Positions 11,760-24,221 of a stretch of 64,000 nucleotides of DNA are shown here, piece by piece. A program made the position numbers and the translations under genes. This DNA comes from Benincasa hispida (lineage: Eukaryota; Streptophyta; Magnoliopsida; Cucurbitales; Cucurbitaceae). Every line of letters begins with the position of its first letter. Position 1 is the first letter of the stretch. The stretch covers positions 50,237,691 to 50,301,690 of the forward strand of contig NC_052355.1 in NCBI RefSeq assembly GCF_009727055.1, read 5' to 3'. A model generated the notes under the pieces. The model had not been told where the DNA came from. It made no database searches and saw nothing but the letters and a program-made list of their open reading frames with translations.

Positions 11760-13420
11760 TTGTAGGTAATGTCTTTGTAAATAAGTCGGTCAGGTTATCC
11801 TTCGAACAAATTTGTTGTATAGTGATATCACAATTTTCTTCAAGATCACGAGTGTAGAAAAGTTTTGGTAAAATATGTTTTTTTCTATCTCCTTTAATAT
11901 ACCCTCCTTTGATTTAGACTATACATGATGTGTTGTCTTTGTATAATATCATTGGAAGATTTTTATTAGAAAACAAACCACATGTTTCAGGAATGTGCCG
12001 AGTCATTAATCTTAACCATACATGTTATTGACTAGCCTCATGAGTTGCAAGAATTTCAACATAATTTGAGGAAGTGGCTGTTATGATTTGTTTCACTAAT
12101 TGTCATGATATAGTAGTTCCTCCACATATGAACAAATAACCTATTTGAGATTTTGCTTTGTGTGGATCAGATAAATATCCAGAATATGCACAACCAACTA
12201 GATCAAAAATTGATTTATTTGAAACACATACCCTATATCAATCATTCCTTAGAGATAACGGAGTGTCACTTAATTCCATTCTAATGTCTTTTTGTTAAAA
12301 AAAAACTATATCTAGCTAATAAATTTACTGAAAATGCAATATCTGGTCTTGTATTATTAGCAAGATACATAAGTGCACCAACTACACTAAGATATGGTAC
12401 TTCAGGACCAAGAAGTTCTTCGTTATTATCTCGAGGTCGAAATATATCTTTCTTCACATCTAGTGAACAAACTTCCATTGGAATGTTCAATGGATATGCT
12501 TTGTCCGTATAAAATCTTTTCAAAATTTTCCCTATATAAGTTGACTGATGAATAAATATCTCATCTAAATGCTCAATTTGCAAACCAAGGCAAATTTTTA
12601 TTTTTTTCGAGATATTTCATCTTAAATTCTTTCTTAAGATATTCTATTGTCTTTGAAAGCTCTTCAGGAGTTCCAATTATATTTAAGTCATCAACATATA
12701 CAGTTATAATAGCAAATCTCGTGATTTCTTTATAAAAATACATGGATATATTGGATTATTTTGATATCCTTCTTTCTAAAAATATCTACTCTAGCGATTG
12801 TATCACATCCGTTCTGATTGTTTCAATCCATATAGTGATCTCTGTAACTTTATTGAATACAATTCTCGGGAATTTGATCTATATGTTTCAGGTACCTTAA
12901 ATCCTTCTAGGATTCTCATATAAATATCCTTATCAAGAGATCCATATAAATATGCTAAGACTACATCCATAAGATGCATATCTAGACTTTCATACACAGT
13001 CAGGCCAATTAAATATATTAGTGTAATTGCATTCATCACTGGAGAATATGTCTCCTCATATTCAATACCAGGTCTTTGTGAAAAATTTGTGCAACTAAAC
13101 TTGTTTTATATCTTGTGACCTCCTTATTTTCATTTCTTTTTCTCATAAATACCCATTTGTATCCCACAGGCTTGACACCTTTGGGTGTTTGAACTACTGG
13201 TTTAAAAACCTAATGTTTTGAAAGTGAGTTTAATTCGGCCTCGATTGCTTCTTTCCACTGAAGCCAATCTTTTTTATATTGACGTTCTTCAATAGATTTT
13301 GGTTCATAATCCTCATTTTCAGATAAAATATCAATAGCAACATTATACGCAAAAATACTGTCAATAACTATATTAGTTCGATTCCATCTTTTTCTTGTCA
13401 TGACATAATTTATTGAAATC
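11760..13420 (-). pseudogene. Copia A reverse transcriptase and RNase H
   Basis: On the minus strand, 13401-13210 is the start of the RT region (KKDWLQWKEAIEAELNSL), 13039-12803 carries the MDVVLAYLYG and QRSLYGLKQS motifs, and the YVDD active-site box is encoded at 12687-12698. 12583-12281 continues through LMYLANNTRPDIAFSVNLL, the region that joins RT to RNase H. RNase H remains reach about 11760. Several frameshifts and in-frame stops separate the pieces, so no active enzyme can be made. Confidence 0.9.
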
Positions 13421-13528
13421 TCATATTATCTTTAGGTATTTCACCTTCCTCAATAATCATATCAAATATTTCTTCATAGGTATTTACATCTTCAACCAAG
13501 TCTTGTTTGCTATTATTTATTTTTCATT

Positions 13529-14957
13529 TTAAAGGATTTTTATCTTTGAAACCCATTGGTCTACTATGCTTCTGGCATATTTCAGATTCATTAGTGACAA
13601 CTTACTATGTTGGGATATCAATTTTCGATGGACATTTGCACCTGGTATATGTAACTTAGTTACTTTCTTTGCATCTATAAATGTATGTGGTAATTGATAT
13701 GCTACATTTTGCAAATGAATTATTTTTTGAACTTCAAGTTCACATTGATCTATACGGAGATCTAAATGAGACAATAACAATACATTCCATGTAATTTCTT
13801 TTTCCAACTTCTTAATTCCTCCCCCTAATGTTGGAAAATTTATCTCATTAAAATGACAACAGCAAATCTAACAATAAATACGTCACCCGTCAGAAGTTCA
13901 AGATATTTAATAATTGAAGGGGAATCATATCCAACATATATTCCTAACCTCATTTGAGGACCCATCTTAGTGGATTGTGGTGGAGTGATTGGAACATATA
14001 CTGCATGTCCAAAAATTCTCATATGAGAAATATTTAGCTCATGGTCATAGACTAATTCTAATGGCGAGTACTTATGATAAGCTACTAGCCTAATGTATAC
14101 AAGTGACGTTGCATACAAAATAGCATGTCCTTATACAAATGTAGGAAGCTTAGCTCTAACAAGTAATGTTCTTGTAATTAATTGTAAACGTTTTATAAAT
14201 GATTCTACTAAACCATTTTATGTATGAACATGAGCTACAAGATGTTCTACACTTATCCAAATTGGCATACAATAATTATCAAAAGTTTGGGATGTAAATT
14301 CACCAGCATTATCAAGAAAAATGGTCTTAATTGTATAGTCAGGAAATTATACTCTTAACTTAATTATTTGAGCAAGTAATCTTGTAAATGCAAGATTTCG
14401 ACTTCATAATAAGCACATGCGTGACCATCTACTGGATGCATCTATTAATACTATAAAATAATGGTCCACTTGGTAGGTTAACAGGTTCACATATATTACC
14501 ATCAATTTGTTCTAAAAATAAAGGAGATTCAATTTCCACTTTAGCTGGTGATGGTCTAATTATTAGTTTGCCTTGAGAGAAAGCATCACATGATAATTCA
14601 TTAGATTGAAGAATTTTCTAGCTCTTCAATGGGTGTCCTTTTGAATTCTCAATAATTTTTCTCATCATTATAGAACCTGCATGAACCAATCTATCATGTC
14701 AAATAGCAAATATATCTGGATTCATGAACTTCAGGTTCATTGTTGCATATGTTTCAATTACTCGTATATGAATATAATACAATTCAGAAGATAAAGCAGG
14801 CAACTATTCCTATATACTTTTTTCATTTGAAACAGTAGAGATAATATATAGATATTCCACATTATTCTTACTATCAGTTTCATTATGATAACCATTACAA
14901 CGTATATCTTTAAAACTTAGAATTTCTCTTTGATTGACTAGAGAACAATGCATTACT
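13529..14957 (-). pseudogene. Copia A integrase region
   Basis: Read on the minus strand from 14957: a decayed linker, then the GAG-pre-integrase part (HDRLVHAGSIMMRKIIENS near 14640), the integrase core with many stops, and the C-terminal part 14118-13840 (PLELVYDHELNISHMRIFG, RLGIYVGYDSPSIIKYLE). 13807-13529 is the stretch leading to RT. The upstream edge at 14957 is where gypsy B entered; the protease that belongs before it is found at 31347-31536. Confidence 0.88.
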
Positions 14958-15826
14958 TGTCACACCCCTTCCTGAATTACCCTTCTAATCCGAGAAGAAG
15001 TGTGAAAACAGAAAATCTCAATCCTCTTATGACAATTACTATCAATATACTTCCATGAACCAGCACCATTGGTACCTGATAAACAATTTATATCTTAGAA
15101 CATACCATTGCCACATAGTCAACACAACTTAAACATATAGATTCTTGTATAGCAAAACACTTATTCACATATATCATAGTTAAGGGCATTGACTTTCCTT
15201 AGTACGAACATAAGACTCAAGTTTAACAAAATGATGAGCCATTTTAAATTCAAATCCTCTTAGTTTCTTGAGAAGTGATTGACTGGCAGAACCGCTAGAC
15301 CTCAGAACGTCGACTGGTACCTGGGGAGGAAAACATAAAAAGAGTAAGCTGAAAATGCCTAGTGAGTGACTTCTTTTAAATAAATCATACTTTCATAACT
15401 TATAATATAATATGTTTATAACAAAACATTTACATTCACATCCCAGGGTTTGAAAATAAAAATTTGAAAATATAAAATCAAAGCATGGAAAATCCTGGAT
15501 TAAAGCTCGTCAACATTTTTTGTAAAATTCCTCTACATCTTTGCTTGAACATGCGAGAAAGCTCTTTTGCTCAATCCCTAATATCCTTAGTTGAGAGAGA
15601 GTCCATTTGCTTGATCTCATCAATGTCAATAACATAGATCTTACGTGCACATAGAATTAAGTAGGATCCTGCTTACCATATCTTCGGTAGCAATGATCGT
15701 CATGTAATTAGGTAACTTACCATACCTTTGGTACCAATGCTCAGAAGTAGGTTTTACATATCAAAAACATACATGTTAACATCATAAAACAACATACTTA
15801 TCATAATTAAGGGAATCAGTAAATAG

Positions 15827-17781
15827 TGATAGAATAAACAAACATAAAGTGGAAGCAAACAGAATCATTAAACACTCTAATTACACTTAATTTGGGTTAC
15901 AAGCATGCTTAAAACAATTTTCATAAAAATGAGGGTTTCATATATTTATACTTTTGTAGAAACACTCTTGATCTGAGCTAAACTCCACGAAATTGTTCTA
16001 CAAATAAATTTCTAGTAGACCACCAAGAGGAACTTTTCTACTATTCTCAACCTTGGATTAAGTGGTGAAACTCTAAATTGAGAGGATTAAGTTGGGTTTT
16101 TTAGAGCTAGAGAGTAAAAAGATTTTTCATAAATTTCACAAATTTCAGATTGCATGTACTTCAAAATTCTGAAAAATGAAGCATTTAACAAGTTGTAAAA
16201 TGCAAGCACTCATACATTCAGCTAATTGACACCTCAATTAGCACTAAGCGAGTGGGCAAGGTGTCAAAAAATGGAAAAATCTACTAACAAACTCAATTGT
16301 AGGATTTTTCCACTCAATTTCATTATTTTAATTTAATTCAATTTTTCCAACTTAATTAAATTAAATTAAAATTTAATTTCTGAAATTAAATTTTCTAAAT
16401 TGAAATTGATTTAATTTAAATAATTAATTAAATAAATTTAATTAATAATTTAATATCATGTATTAAATTAATAAAACATCTAATTTAAACATGGATCTTT
16501 ATTCATGCAGTCAATATTTAAATCAATATTTAAATATTTTAAACTCTCTAATTCACGTTTAATTTCAAAAAAATTAAACATTTAATCTTATTGAATATAA
16601 TTATCCAAATCCTAAATTGAATTTAAACATTTCAAATTCAAACCCTAATTTCGAATTTGAACACTTCAAATTGAATTTAAACATTTCAAATTCAAACCCT
16701 AATTTCGAATTTGAACACTTCAACTTCGCTCAATATTCTAATCCAAGGTGTAATATTTTACGAGCTAGTAGAGGGACCTTATGGACCTACAGATCATGAG
16801 CTCCAACGATTTGAGATTAATCGGTTAAACTCTTTAACCTGAGTCAATCAATATTCCTTCTACTATAGCTCGATGGTTGCATTCTCCTCACTGTAGATAC
16901 ATTTCTATCCACTTTATTTAACCATAATTAGTAAGTCGATCCTTCACAGATCATTCGTATTTACAGCTAGGTCAAAATTATCATTTTACCCATGTAAATA
17001 TATCTTGCTCCTTAAGCTCCCACTGATCCTCTATTGAACAATTAGTTTATAGTCCAACTAATAAACCATGTCCCTCTCGGCCATGAGAGGGTGGGACCCC
17101 TTTGTTCAAGACTAGGAATCAGTATTTAAGGGAACAACCTACCTGCTAACCCTAAAACGGGTAGGAGTGAGTTCCATTTTGCAGGACTATGTCCCCAACT
17201 ATCTATTCGGTCTTATCCCCAAAATGGGAGACTTGTTAAGTAGTGTTGGTGAACTACTCTCACCTATGTAGATTAAAGGATAATCCCGAATAAACAGGAG
17301 TTCATAGTTAGCTCTGGATTATGGTCGAGTTACCTTAGGTCATAGAATTAAAATAGTCAGTTTTAACAGTAAACCGCTGTTATAAAGGAAAAAATCACTA
17401 TTTCGTGGCCTAGTCTTATGCAAAAATCTTTTGTATAGGATGCCCCTACTCGCATGTCTCCACATGAACGATTTCGGGATCATGTCGTTTGTATAATTAT
17501 ACAAAGTAGGTCGCATCCATAGTGTCTTCAGGACGAGGTACCCAATCTCATCCATATATTTATAGACTTTTTTGGTTGTATACTATAACTTGATCTTCTT
17601 TTATATCTCTACATAAAGTTACAGTATTCATACTATAGCCATGGATTTATTTATTGGATTTTTATAATATAATATAATTTCAATAACACTTTTATTGAAT
17701 AAATGCTTCAACAATATTTTTATTGATAAATAGAATATGTTTCCACGATTACGAACTTCAAGTTTTAGGACATTCCCAAAA
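15827..17781 (-). mobile_element. Solo LTR of family LF1 in the left LTR of gypsy B
   Basis: 1955 bp. The flanks are AATAG on both sides (15822-15826 and 17782-17786), a perfect 5-bp TSD. The sister LTR at about 28110 has the uninterrupted site. Its inside matches other LF1 copies in reverse (GACCTACAGATCATGAGCTCC, CCAACGATTTGAGATTAAT). No primer site, purine tract or coding part lies next to it, so it is a solo LTR formed by LTR-LTR recombination. Confidence 0.93.
16617..16724. repeat. 54-bp tandem duplication inside the LF1 solo LTR
   Basis: 16617-16670 and 16671-16724 are identical except for the final base. The unit starts TTGAATTTAAACATTTC and has the internal half-palindrome AATTTCGAATTTGAA. 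Its period is a multiple of three, so it shows as a repeated 18-residue frame, but nothing suggests translation. Confidence 0.95.
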
Positions 17782-19599
17782 AATAGCTCATTCTAATGTT
17801 AAACATGGCATAAAACTTAATTGGAACGCATGGAAGTTATAAGTAAAAATCGTCTTTAAATCATCAGCATGTGTTCTATTTGACTCTCATTACTTAAAAA
17901 ATGCGTTGGAACATCAAGATAAAAGTGACTATACATTGGAGTTTCATAAGTAAAACACTTAGCAAATATTTTGAAAACTAGTCACTCACCGTCTTGAGTT
18001 ACTCCCTCAAAGGGTTGTAGGCCTCCCCTATACGTGTCTACCCTGTAAGAATAATAAGAGCCTTTGGTTAATGCCTTTAGCACCCTCTTGAGCTTAACTT
18101 ACTATTCAAGTTAACACATGCTAAGCCTCAAACCTAGTTTGATGCATCATCTCATTCCTTCCTTTTCTAATCGATGCATCTTTAGTGTATTGGTATTTAA
18201 CACATCATCACATTTAACCAAACTTTTACCTTGCGTCTAACTAGTGTGTGGCAGCTCGCATAAGATACTCTTAGGCGTCAGAATATGCTGGCTTCGCCTA
18301 TGCGATGGGTGGTTGTCCACACTTAGCCTATGCTGGTTAGTTGCTTGTTTATGCGTGGGTTGCAGCTGTATGCTTGCTTATCCCACCAAAATTCCAAATT
18401 TAATTTCCATCTTGAATAAAATTTCACACACAATCTCATGAAATTTCCTTCTAAGAACTCATTCCTAAACGTCTTAAATAATTTACTTTGGAATGTCAAC
18501 CTTTGATTCTTCTTTATAAGTTTGGAATTACTAATTCCTTTCAACTCATCTGCATAACCTAAGATCCTTGAACATTTGAAGAATTTCCTCAACCTTTAAC
18601 TCAATTCCATGGGAAATCTTCTTCTAGCAGCATTGAATTAGCTTCCTCACAACTCAAGCTTCAAATCGGTGGCAACTCTTTTTCCTTAGCATGATTAAAA
18701 TGCCAAAACTGAGCTCTACACTTCAAACTTCTTTATATACTCAGCCTGCATGTTGACTAAGCTTCCTTAAGGTGACAGCTGGCGAACTAACTCATTATTA
18801 TGGCTTCTAAACACACCACTTAGCCTATTTATTGGGTGATTAAGTTGAATGCTTAAGTCTTTTACCAACGCCCAAGTTGGCGTCCCAATCTGTCTTCCTC
18901 ATCAGTCGATGCATACCTCAACTAACACCATACACCCTTGTTTACACATCGCTAGCCAACACATACGCTGGCTTTACCCTTAGACACTCGTGCTTAGGCT
19001 AGCTGCTCATAAACATCTCCCTTATCTTCTAATACGCCTCAGCGTCTACCATGCTTTCACCTAGGTAGACTTAACTGCCCGCATACTATCCATCCTAGGC
19101 CTTCACTAGCCTTTAAAAGCCTTTGACGCATACCTTCTGTTATACTTAGCCAATTTCTACCCTTAGGCTCTTAAGCCTACAGACGCTCATGTGCTCCTCA
19201 CTTCTATGTTTTTTATTCTCTTCTAAATGTTAACTTTCTTATTTTGCCTGAGAGCACAACTTCTAGCACTTAGGCAAATTCCTACTTCCTTTTCAACTTG
19301 GCGTCGCACCTACCTTCGTCTGTCTTAGCTTCCCCAAATTTTGTCTAAGTGATGACTGCTCTTTACTACCCGAGAGCACCACATTTCAAGACTTAGAAAG
19401 TTTTTCCTCATCTCTACCTCACAAGCATACTCATTATAACCTCTGTATTATTTTCACTACTAAAAATGTCATAACTACTTGCTTACAAGAATTAAAACAT
19501 ATACTAGGATAATTGAGCATGTAATTAAGGGGACTTAAACATGATTAACTAGTAAAATAGGTTTAGAGATTTACAATTTACCTTCCCTTTAAAGAAATT

Positions 19600-19954
19600 T
19601 CGTCTTCGAAATTTGCCTTGAGCTCATCATGTGAACAGTTGCGGATATCTATTTTTCATCTGCTCCTCAGCTTCCCATATGGCTTCCTCTACTCCATGAT
19701 TCCTCCACAAGACTTTAACTAGCGGAATAATCTTGTTCCTCAACACCTGCTCTTTCTTGTCTAAAATCTGAACTGGTTCTTCTTCATATGATAAATTCTC
19801 TTTCAGTTTCACTAGCTGATCTTGGAGAATATGAGTAAGATCGGGGACATGTTTCCTCAACATAGACACATGGAAAACATCATGTATCCTGAAAAACTCA
19901 GTATGTAAAGCTAATTTGTAGGCTGTTCACCCAATACATTTTATTATCTCGTAG
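19600..19954 (-). pseudogene. Gypsy B integrase C-terminus with chromodomain
   Basis: On the minus strand the reading runs ELYEIIK, an in-frame stop (TGA in place of a Trp codon), TAYKLAL, then FHVSMLRKHVPDLTH (near 19870), EEPVQILDKKEQVLRNK and VLWRNHGVEEAIWEAEEQM (near 19700). This is the end of a chromovirus integrase: the 'HDVFHVSMLRK' stretch leads into a chromodomain thought to guide insertion into heterochromatin. It is cut at 19955 by LTR C; the preceding codons lie beyond 21414. Confidence 0.9.
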
Positions 19955-19959
19955 AGTTC

Positions 19960-21413
19960 TGTTGGATCGATATGGCAACCTTAGAGGGAGGGGGAGGGGG
20001 ACACAATATGGTTTAATTAAACTTTTTTTTTTTTAAATTAACCCAATTAAACTAATTAATACACTTTTTTATAAATAATTAAGAAAAATTTCAATTTAGC
20101 AACAAATAAGATGACAAAAGTAATGATAATAATTTTGATCAAATTTTAGCAATAAAGCTAAGAAGCAAAGCTAAAACCATACAATAAAGATTGCTTAAAT
20201 TAATTACAAAATAAAAAGAAAATAGAGTTAGAGGAAGAAGAACACCTTGATAATTTTTATAAGTGGTTCGGTCAAACTCGACCTACTCCACTCCCCAAGC
20301 GCCTCTTGGGAACTTGAATAAAATCTTTCCGACTCTTTCCACGGATTAGAGCCCAACCGTTACACCACTGCTCCTTTTACGGGTTCAAGAGCAAACCCGA
20401 TCCTTTCCACGGTTTAGGATCAAACCGTTACAAATGTTGGAATTTTTGAAGAATACAATACAACTCTCACTAGAGTGGATTTACAAGTTTAAGCACTCAA
20501 CAAATTTATCCTCACAATACAATACACTCTCTCAAGAATAAGATGAAAGGCAAACAAAATTGGGAGATTAGAAAGAGCAACAATGGAAACTTTTGAGTTT
20601 TGAGGATTATGAAATGTAAAATTTGTTAGTTCAATTTGGAGAGGAAGATGGTTTATATAGAGATAGAAAAATTTTAGAAACCACAATTAATTTGGACCAT
20701 AGAGTTTTGGAAAAGAAAAATCAAAATGGTAGAGATTTTAAATTAAACTAGTCGTTAGATACAAACAAATATAATATTAAATTTCTTTTCTTTTGAAATT
20801 CATTGCCTTTTAAAATTAATCCAAAAAAAAAAAAAAAAACATACCATGTGTCAAAAACTAGCCGTTAGACACAAACATAAAATAAATAATAATTACTCTT
20901 TTCCTTTTAATTCATTTTCTTTTTTTAAATTCATTCTTTTTAAAGTCAATCCAAAAAAAAAAAAAAAATACCATGTGTAAAAAACTAGTCGTTAGACACA
21001 AACATAAAATAATATCAAATTTATTTTCCTTTTAAATTTCTTTTAAATTTCTTTTTTTTTAATAAAATAATATATATATATATATATATATTTTAAATAA
21101 CCAAAAGTCCCACGTGTCACTCTCCCAAATCTCCACGTATCGTCGCCGGATTGGTCATTGATGTTGACTCAGTCGCCACGTCATCGCCACTGGTATTTTT
21201 CGATAAAATTCGTTTCGATCATAACTTCTTCGTTTTAGCTCCGATTTGAGTAATGCAAGAGGTGTTGGAATTGTTATTCAGAGCTCTACGCTATGGATAT
21301 ATTAAAATACTAAAATTTTTTGTAATTAAAAATTGAGTTTGTTATCATCAAAATATTGATTAATTAATTAATTAAAATTAATTAATTTGAGATTAAGGGC
21401 CAAAAAGCCAACA
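19960..21413 (-). mobile_element. Solo LTR C in the gypsy B integrase gene
   Basis: 1454 bp starting TGTTGG and ending CCAACA. The flanks are AGTTC (19955-19959) and GGTTT (21414-21418), a 5-bp TSD differing by two transitions. Removing the LTR rejoins RYI to YEI in the integrase. The LTR is not LF1: it has a conserved GTGGTTCGGTCAA...CTCCACTCCCCAAG region and a TATA-like box on the minus strand near 20650-20660. The lineage is not identified. Confidence 0.93.
20740..21060. repeat. Three tandem copies inside LTR C
   Basis: The motif AAACTAGTCGTTAGA followed by CACAAACATAAAATAAT recurs at about 20748, 20862 and 20984. The last two copies are preceded by poly-A and ACCATGTGT, at roughly 120-bp spacing. 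It is an array internal to the LTR, possibly enhancer-like repeats. Confidence 0.8.
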
Positions 21414-21418
21414 GGTTT

Positions 21419-22033
21419 TATATATCTTTGACCCAACTTACCTTTCCTACCAAACCTGAATATTTCTTTCCACGAAGATAGCTTTAGAAACACTCGATCT
21501 CTGTTCTCGAACTCTAACTCTATTTTTCTCCTATCTGCATAGCTTTTCTATCTATCTTAAGCTATCTTCAGATTTTTCTTATTAACTTAATATTTTCTGT
21601 CATCGTCTGTACCAATTCTAGCCCTAAAAACTGTCTTTCATCAACATCATTCCAGCAAATTGGTGGTCTATAGGGTCTCCCATACAAAGCTCATATGGAG
21701 CCATGCAAATATTGGAATGGTAATTGTTATTATATGCAAATTCTGCCAATGGTAAATGTATATCCCAACTACTCTTAAACTGTAATACACAGGCTTTCAA
21801 CATATCCTTCAAGGTTTGGATTGTTCGTTCTGGTTGTCCATCCATCTAAGGATGAAATGCTATACTAAAATGCAACTTAGTACCAAGCGCCTTCTGTAAA
21901 TTAGGCCAAAACTTCAAGGTAAATCGTGGATCTCTATCTGATATAATGGATAATAGAGCCCCAAACTGGCTCACAACTCGATTGACATACATCTTGGTCA
22001 GCTGATCAAAGGTAGATGTGGCTTTCACTGGCA
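21419..22033 (-). pseudogene. Gypsy B integrase core
   Basis: Minus-strand readings 22033-21846 (FLPVKATSTFDQLTKMYVN, then VSQFGALLSIISDRDPRFT) and 21845-21624 (MDGQPERTIQTLKDMLKAC, LPLAEFAYNNNYH) are the DDE integrase core of plant Ty3/gypsy elements, with the catalytic SDRD and the 'Q.ERTIQTLEDML' block. One stop separates them (the CATCTAAGGATG site at 21840). The N-terminal half lies beyond LTR D at 23966-24221. Confidence 0.92.
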
Positions 22034-22038
22034 AAAAC

Positions 22039-23965
22039 TGTAGGAGTATATCAACATGTAGCGGAAGCAACAAGGATCAATAAGCATTCTAATTCATTAA
22101 TTTTGGCTATTATTAAATCATGCTCATAAAATAATAAGAGGGTTTTAAGCAATACCTTTGTAGAACTTTTAGAATCTTGATTCTCAGCTGCAAACTTCTC
22201 CAAATCTCGTTGTGAACCACCTCAAGATCTTTTCCACTATTCTTTTGGAGCATTAGATTGAGTTATGGGACTCAAAATAAGCTTGAATGAAGAGAACTTG
22301 GAGAAAACTCATTGCAACAACCCACTTGAAGAATGACTTCTTTAACTCGATTTTTTCAGCAAAAACTCTATTGATGCATGCCTCAATTCCACTCTAATCT
22401 TCTCTATTTATTGCAGGACTCCCATGCAAAAAGATGGTTGCATGAGATGCAGCTCATGCTTGGATTATTGAAGCTTGAGTCAAGTGGGTTTTGAGAGAGC
22501 AACTTCATGATAGTGGAGAAATCCCATTTCTCAAATTTATGTGTGTGTGTGTGCTTTTTTTTCATTTTAATTTTGTTTTATAAATTGATTTCCAAAATCA
22601 ATTTTAGTTTTACAAAATTAAAACTTTATTAATTTTACAAAATAATTTCAATAAATTAATTTTCTAATAAAATTAATAATAAATAATTAATAAAACAATC
22701 TAATTAATTCCAATTAATTTAATATCACATATTAAATTAATTTTACACAAATTCCACCTTCATGAATTTAATATTTAAATCATATTTAAATATTAATTAA
22801 ATTCTCCAATTTCGTTTAATTCCAAAATTAAACGCGTAATTATATCTCATATAATTACTAATTTTCTTAATTCTAATTTGAACGGTTCAAATTAGCTTAT
22901 CACGCTACTCTAAAGCTAATCCATTTACGAGCTAGAAGGGGGACCTCGCGGACCTACAGATCATAGGCTCCAACGATTTGAGATTAATTGGCTAAACTCT
23001 TTACATTGAATTAATTCTCATTTGTTAACTAATGGGTCACTCCATTAAAGCCCATAGTTGCACTCCCTTCACTGTAGATATATTATGTTCACTCGATATA
23101 ACCATGATTAAAAAGTTAACCCTTCACAGGTTGTCCGTAATAACGACTGGGTCAAATGTCTGTTTTACCCCCGAGATTACCTCTTGTTCCTCAAGTCCCA
23201 TTGATCCTCTAATGAACAATTGATTTGTGTTCCAATCAACAAACCGAGTCTCTCTCAGGCCAATGAGGGGGTGAGGCCCCTTGTTCAAAGCCCAGAGTCA
23301 GCAGTTAAGGAACAACCTTTCTACTATCCCTAAAAGCAGGTAGGAGTGAATTCCATCTTGCACCCTATGTCCTCAGTTATCTACCTGGTTTTACCATTGA
23401 AATGGAGATTTATTGAGCCAGCGCTGTTGAGCCAACCTTCACCTATGCAAATCTTAGGATAATCCCGAATAAACAAGAGTTCATAGTTAGCTCATGATTA
23501 AGGTCAAGTTACCTAGGTCATTGCTTTGAAATAGTCAGTCTTAAACAGTAAACAACGTTATAAAATAAGAGTGACTGATTTCGTGGTCTGATCTTGTACA
23601 AACCCATTGTACAGAATGCCCCCACTTCTTATGTCATAACATGTACGAATTAGGATCACATCGTTTGTAGCACTTTACAACTCTTTGTAACAACTACAGA
23701 GTGAGTCGATCCAATAGTGTTACCAAAATAAGACACCTATCCTCATTCATATACTATAGATCATTTTGACTATTTACTTGAACCCAATCCAATTTTATAT
23801 ATCTACACATAAAGTTCAAGTACTCATGTAATAGTCATGGGTCTTTTAGTTTATTAGATTTCTAAAACGAAATAAGCAATACATATATTCAATAACAACT
23901 TGTTGAATTTTCAGAATAAGTTTTATTGTTTACAAACCACGAGTTTTAGGACATAAAACCCAACA
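22039..23965 (-). mobile_element. Solo LTR of family LF1 in the gypsy B integrase gene
   Basis: 1927 bp, starting TGTAGGAG and ending CCCAACA on the plus strand. The flanks are AAAAC (22034-22038) and AAAAA (23966-23970), one mismatch. Removing it joins IWVIVDQ...K to FLPVKAT of the integrase. Shared LF1 blocks include CCAACGATTTGAGATTAATTGG and TAGCGGAAGCAAC. There is no internal coding sequence, so it is a solo LTR. Confidence 0.92.
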
Positions 23966-23970
23966 AAAAA

Positions 23971-24221
23971 ATTTTCGTCTTAGTCATTGGTCTACAATTA
24001 CCCAAATACCATCATAACCACTGGGCGTCTTAAGTAGGCCAAAAAGAAAACCATAGTCACATGTTCCCATTTCCATTCCAGTACTGGAAGTGGGTTAAGT
24101 AATCCTGCAGGTCCTTGACGCTCTGGCTTAACCTATTGACAATTAAGCATTTAACTGGCTATGTCCTTCTTCATTTCCATCCCCCAATAAGAATTCTTCA
24201 ATGTCCTGTACATCTTGGTGC
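23971..24221 (-). pseudogene. Gypsy B integrase N-terminal part
   Basis: Minus-strand reading from 24221: STKMYRTLKNSYW, decayed zinc-finger codons, WKWEHV/T-DYGFLFGL and LKTPSGYDGIWVIVDQ. This is the zinc-binding and early core part of integrase. It is bounded on one side by the LF1 LTR at 22039-23965 and on the other by element E. Several stops are present. Confidence 0.88.

Larger units (their letters stand above)
14958..19575 (-). repeat. 3' LTR of gypsy B, split by an LF1 LTR
   Basis: After removing the 15827-17781 insertion this LTR is about 2.66 kb. It matches the right LTR (27261-31346) through TTATGACA-type, GCTAAGCGTCTACCATGC-like and TTGCCTGAGAGCACAACTTC blocks. It keeps about 500 bp (near 17930-18490) that the right LTR lacks. 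Confidence 0.93.

Noticed and set aside
20820..21060. CRISPR-like spaced repeats
   Set aside because: Only three long, diverged tandem copies in an LTR of a plant genome; no uniform short repeats or spacers.
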